From Phycisphaeraceae bacterium (GTDB lineage: Bacteria; Planctomycetota; Phycisphaerae; Phycisphaerales; Phycisphaeraceae), in assembly GCA_020831765.1 (NCBI GenBank), contig JAFIFY010000093.1, forward strand, positions 1-64,000: DNA of 64,000 nt, written 5' to 3'. The number at the start of each line of letters is the position of its first letter. Position 1 is the first letter of the stretch. The translations under genes and the position numbers were made by a program. Below are positions 61,633 through 64,000 of this stretch, piece after piece. Below the pieces are notes generated by a model, which saw nothing but the letters and a program-made list of their open reading frames with translations, ran no database searches and was not told the origin of the DNA.

Positions 61633-63585
61633 ATGAGCGAACGAGTCAAGCTGGATACGGAACAGGAGCAGGCTTCGATCGAGTCGTCGATGCGGAGGCT
61701 GCTGATGTTCGAGGGGCCCAGCGAGGCATTCATTCCCGCGATGCTCCAGTGGCAGTGTTCGCTGACCGAGGCCGAAGGCGGGGCGTTGCTGCGGGTCAAT
61801 CGTGATCAGGCGGTGGAAATGGTGGGCGCTCACCCGGCCACGCTTCTTGCGCCTCCCCATCCCCCGTGGGTGAACCAGGCCGCAGCGCAGGTCGCCGAGG
61901 TGATGCGCACGGCCCAGACCCGCATCGAGCCGGTCGAGGCCGTGCCAACCTTCTATGGACGAAGGGCCGAGCAGGCGGTGGTTCTGCTGCCGTTGCGCGG
62001 CGAGGGGGCGGTCCGGGGCGTGCTGGCGTTCTGCGTCTCGGGTGCTGATGAGGCTCAACTGGAGAGGCATCGCGAGCGGCTGGAGTTCTCCGCTGGCATC
62101 CTGATGCTCTATGAGATGCGCCTGGCGCTTCGTCATCGCATCGCCGACAGCCGCCGCATGCGCCAGTGCGTGGACCTCATGGCCAAGCTGAATCAGAACG
62201 GCCATTTCAAAGCCGCGGCCATGAGCTTCTGCAATGAGGTGGCCCACCGATGGTCAGCCCATCGGGTCAGCCTGGGCTTTGCCCGGGGTCGAGGGGTACG
62301 CGTCGAAGCGCTTTCCCACACCGAGAAGTTCTCACGCAAAACGAAGCTGGTTCGCTCGATGCAGGCGACGATGGAAGAATGCCTGGATCAGGACCTGGAG
62401 GTTCTCCACCCCGGCGGGCCGGAAGCGGCGACGGTCAGCCGCGCCGCACAGGGGCTGGCCGAGCAGCACGGGCCTTCCATCGTGCTCTCGCTGCCGCTTC
62501 GACAGACCGTGACCGACCGGAATCTCGTCGAGGAAATTTCGCCGGGTAAGAGCCTTGGGCGCGGAGCCCTGGAGCAGGGCGGCGCGACGCCATTCGCCGT
62601 GCTCACCGTCGAGCGGCCTGTCGATCAGCCGTTCGAGGCAACGGAAGTGGAGATGCTTCGATTGACCTGCGAACTGGCTTCGCCCCGCCTGCTTGAGCTG
62701 TATCGGACAGATCGATGGTGGGGGGCGCGAATGGCCCTGGATGCGCGGCGATTGGGCGCGGCGGTGGTCGGGCCGCGGTATACCTGGGTCAAGCTGGCGG
62801 CCCTGCTGATCACCGGCATTCTGGCTTTTGCCCTGCTCGGACGGACGACCGAAACCGTCTCGGGCAGCTTCGCGCTGCAGCCACGTTCACAGGCGATCGT
62901 CGCCGCGCCCTTTGATTCGCTCCTGGATCGGGTGCATGTCGAGCCCGGGGATGATGTGCTGGCCGGCCAGACGCTCCTGGCCGAGTTGGACACGTTGGAG
63001 GTTCGCAACCGGTTGGCGGGAGTGGTTCAACGGCAGAGAACTTTCGAGCAGGAAGCCACCGAAGCGCTTCGGGAAGGTGAAGTGGAGCGAGCGGAGCTGG
63101 CCCAGCTTCGTGCGATGGAGCTTGAGCCGGAGATTGATCTGCTTCGTGAGTTGGAATCGCGCGGCAGAATCGTCGCCCCGGTCAGTGGCCGGGTCATCAG
63201 CCCGAGTTTGCGCGAGGTTGAAGGGACGGCGGTCCAGCGCGGGCAGGGGCTGTTCATGATCGCTTCGGTGGAACAACTGGAAGTGGAGTTGCTGATTCCC
63301 GAGCGGTACATCGCGGATGTGAAGGTGGGCCAGGAGGGCCGGCTGGCCGCCACGGCTTATCCGACCCAGCCGCTGCGGTTCGAGGTTGTCCGCATCGCGC
63401 CGGCGGCCGAGGTGCTCGGTCAGATCAACGCGTTCAAGGTCGAAGGCCGGTTGCTTGAAGATGCGCCCGAGTGGCTGAAGCCGGGCATGGAGGGTGCCGG
63501 CCGGGTGGAAATCGGCCGGGCGAGCTATGCCTGGGTCTGGACGCGCGACATGGTCAACTGGCTGCGGATGCGACTGTGGTGGTAA
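61633..63585 (+). CDS. GAF-domain/HlyD-type membrane fusion protein
   Basis: The 650-residue protein has a cytosolic N-terminal half of about 390 residues with two GAF-like regions (for example AVVLLPLRGEGAVRGVLAFCVSG and FAVLTVERPVDQPFEATEVEMLRLTCELASP). A single transmembrane helix follows (VKLAALLITGILAFALLG). The outer half is a short HlyD/MFP structure: ASGSFALQPRSQAIVAAPFDSLLDRVHVEPGDDVLAGQTLLAELDT lipoyl part, a coiled-coil hairpin (LAGVVQRQRTFEQEATEALREGEVERAELAQLRAMELEPEIDLLRELES) and GRIVAPVSGRVI. It is an adaptor for export. No transporter or M50-type partner is adjacent. Confidence 0.75.
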   Translation: MSERVKLDTEQEQASIESSMRRLLMFEGPSEAFIPAMLQWQCSLTEAEGGALLRVNRDQAVEMVGAHPATLLAPPHPPWVNQAAAQVAEVMRTAQTRIEPVEAVPTFYGRRAEQAVVLLPLRGEGAVRGVLAFCVSGADEAQLERHRERLEFSAGILMLYEMRLALRHRIADSRRMRQCVDLMAKLNQNGHFKAAAMSFCNEVAHRWSAHRVSLGFARGRGVRVEALSHTEKFSRKTKLVRSMQATMEECLDQDLEVLHPGGPEAATVSRAAQGLAEQHGPSIVLSLPLRQTVTDRNLVEEISPGKSLGRGALEQGGATPFAVLTVERPVDQPFEATEVEMLRLTCELASPRLLELYRTDRWWGARMALDARRLGAAVVGPRYTWVKLAALLITGILAFALLGRTTETVSGSFALQPRSQAIVAAPFDSLLDRVHVEPGDDVLAGQTLLAELDTLEVRNRLAGVVQRQRTFEQEATEALREGEVERAELAQLRAMELEPEIDLLRELESRGRIVAPVSGRVISPSLREVEGTAVQRGQGLFMIASVEQLEVELLIPERYIADVKVGQEGRLAATAYPTQPLRFEVVRIAPAAEVLGQINAFKVEGRLLEDAPEWLKPGMEGAGRVEIGRASYAWVWTRDMVNWLRMRLWW

Positions 63586-63679
63586 GACGGATCGCTTGAC
63601 CGCGACTTCGTCTCGACCCCCGGGGCATGAGCGTATCTCGTAAGCACATGGTTCGCCAAAGGGCCTTTCGGGCGGCTCA

Positions 63680-64000
63680 TCATGTCGTGGCGGCTTGCGC
63701 GGCGGGCGAGGGCGGGGCGTCGGATTCCCAGTCGCGGCGGAAGCTCAGGTCCGGCTTGGTCTGGCGGCCCTTGGCGTATTCGGGGGTGTGCCAGCACGCG
63801 GCCCAGTGTTGGGGCCGGACTTCCAGCAGCGGCGGATTCGTGGCCGTGCATTGCGGGTCATCGTTCACCTGGCTGCATCTGGGATGGAAGGGGCAGCCGT
63901 CGGGCAATCGTGTCGGATCGGGCACGCTGCCGGGAATGGTCACCAGGCGTTCCTGTGACTTGCCAATGACCGGCATGGAACTGAACAGCCCCTGCGTGTA
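63680..64000 (-). CDS. Oligopeptide/dipeptide ABC transporter ATPase, C-terminal fragment
   Basis: The gene enters from the right edge, so only the C-terminus of about 106 residues is visible. YTQGLFSSMPVIGKSQERLVTIPGSVPDP and LPDGCPFHPRCSQVNDDPQCTATNPPLLEV...HWAACW form the C-terminal region of the OppD/DppD ATPases, with the conserved PxGCxFxPRCxxxxxxC cysteine motif. The nucleotide-binding core is outside the window. The partner subunits, if any, would be to the right. Confidence 0.88.
   Translation of the reverse strand, partial: YTQGLFSSMPVIGKSQERLVTIPGSVPDPTRLPDGCPFHPRCSQVNDDPQCTATNPPLLEVRPQHWAACWHTPEYAKGRQTKPDLSFRRDWESDAPPSPAAQAATT

Overview
The window looks like a GC-rich chromosomal segment of a planctomycete, probably a Phycisphaerae-like marine or aquatic member. 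This is inferred from two PEP-CTERM surface proteins, one a 1742-residue T5SS/PEP-CTERM-type repeat protein, from an abundance of Gfo/Idh/MocA oxidoreductases and secreted polysaccharide-active enzymes, and from an RGG-like PSP1 protein. No rRNA or other taxonomic marker was seen, so the assignment is tentative.

Left edge (1-4801): a complete type II-C CRISPR-Cas module. The cas9-cas1-cas2 operon reads leftward and abuts the end of a CRISPR array, of which one repeat (25-60) and part of one spacer are inside the window. A tracrRNA gene lies divergently upstream of cas9. Its anti-repeat (4699-4733) pairs without gaps along the whole visible repeat, which fixes the array's transcription direction toward cas2. 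The tracrRNA and cas9 promoters appear to overlap on opposite strands.

4.9-21 kb: a secreted heparinase II/III-like protein, a sugar-type oxidoreductase, an ATP-grasp enzyme, a ClpP/NfeD-like membrane-associated protease, a siroheme-synthase-type dehydrogenase, an alcohol dehydrogenase, a Fur-family regulator, a histidine phosphatase lipoprotein, a frameshifted LapA-like gene, a TylF-type methyltransferase, an alanine-glyoxylate-type aminotransferase and a complete TRAP transporter (dctP-dctQ-dctM). 21-28 kb: a BNR-4 protein and the giant PEP-CTERM repeat protein.

28-43 kb: a cold-shock protein with a long leader, a tail-anchored HEPN-like protein overlapping an AcpH-like gene, PSP1/RicT, guaA, tyrA-proC, DoxX, a thioredoxin-like protein, a degenerate HD-GYP protein, a beta-helix-like lipoprotein and two more Gfo/Idh/MocA proteins. 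42-51 kb: a CE15 glucuronoyl esterase, tRNA-Tyr, an RRM protein, a 35-residue membrane peptide, an ABC-2 permease with SCO1, and an AraC regulator followed by a dehydrogenase and a GH39 glycosidase.

51-64 kb: a CarH-like MerR regulator divergent from folE with shared TTGAAC-type sites, PolX, tRNA-Thr, an O-methyltransferase, a YdjY-domain protein, a second PEP-CTERM protein, an oligogalacturonate-lyase-like propeller protein, a GAF/HlyD membrane fusion protein and the C-terminus of an oligopeptide ABC ATPase. The lyase-like, esterase, GH39, TRAP and oxidoreductase genes together suggest use of uronate- and xylose-rich polysaccharides (inference).
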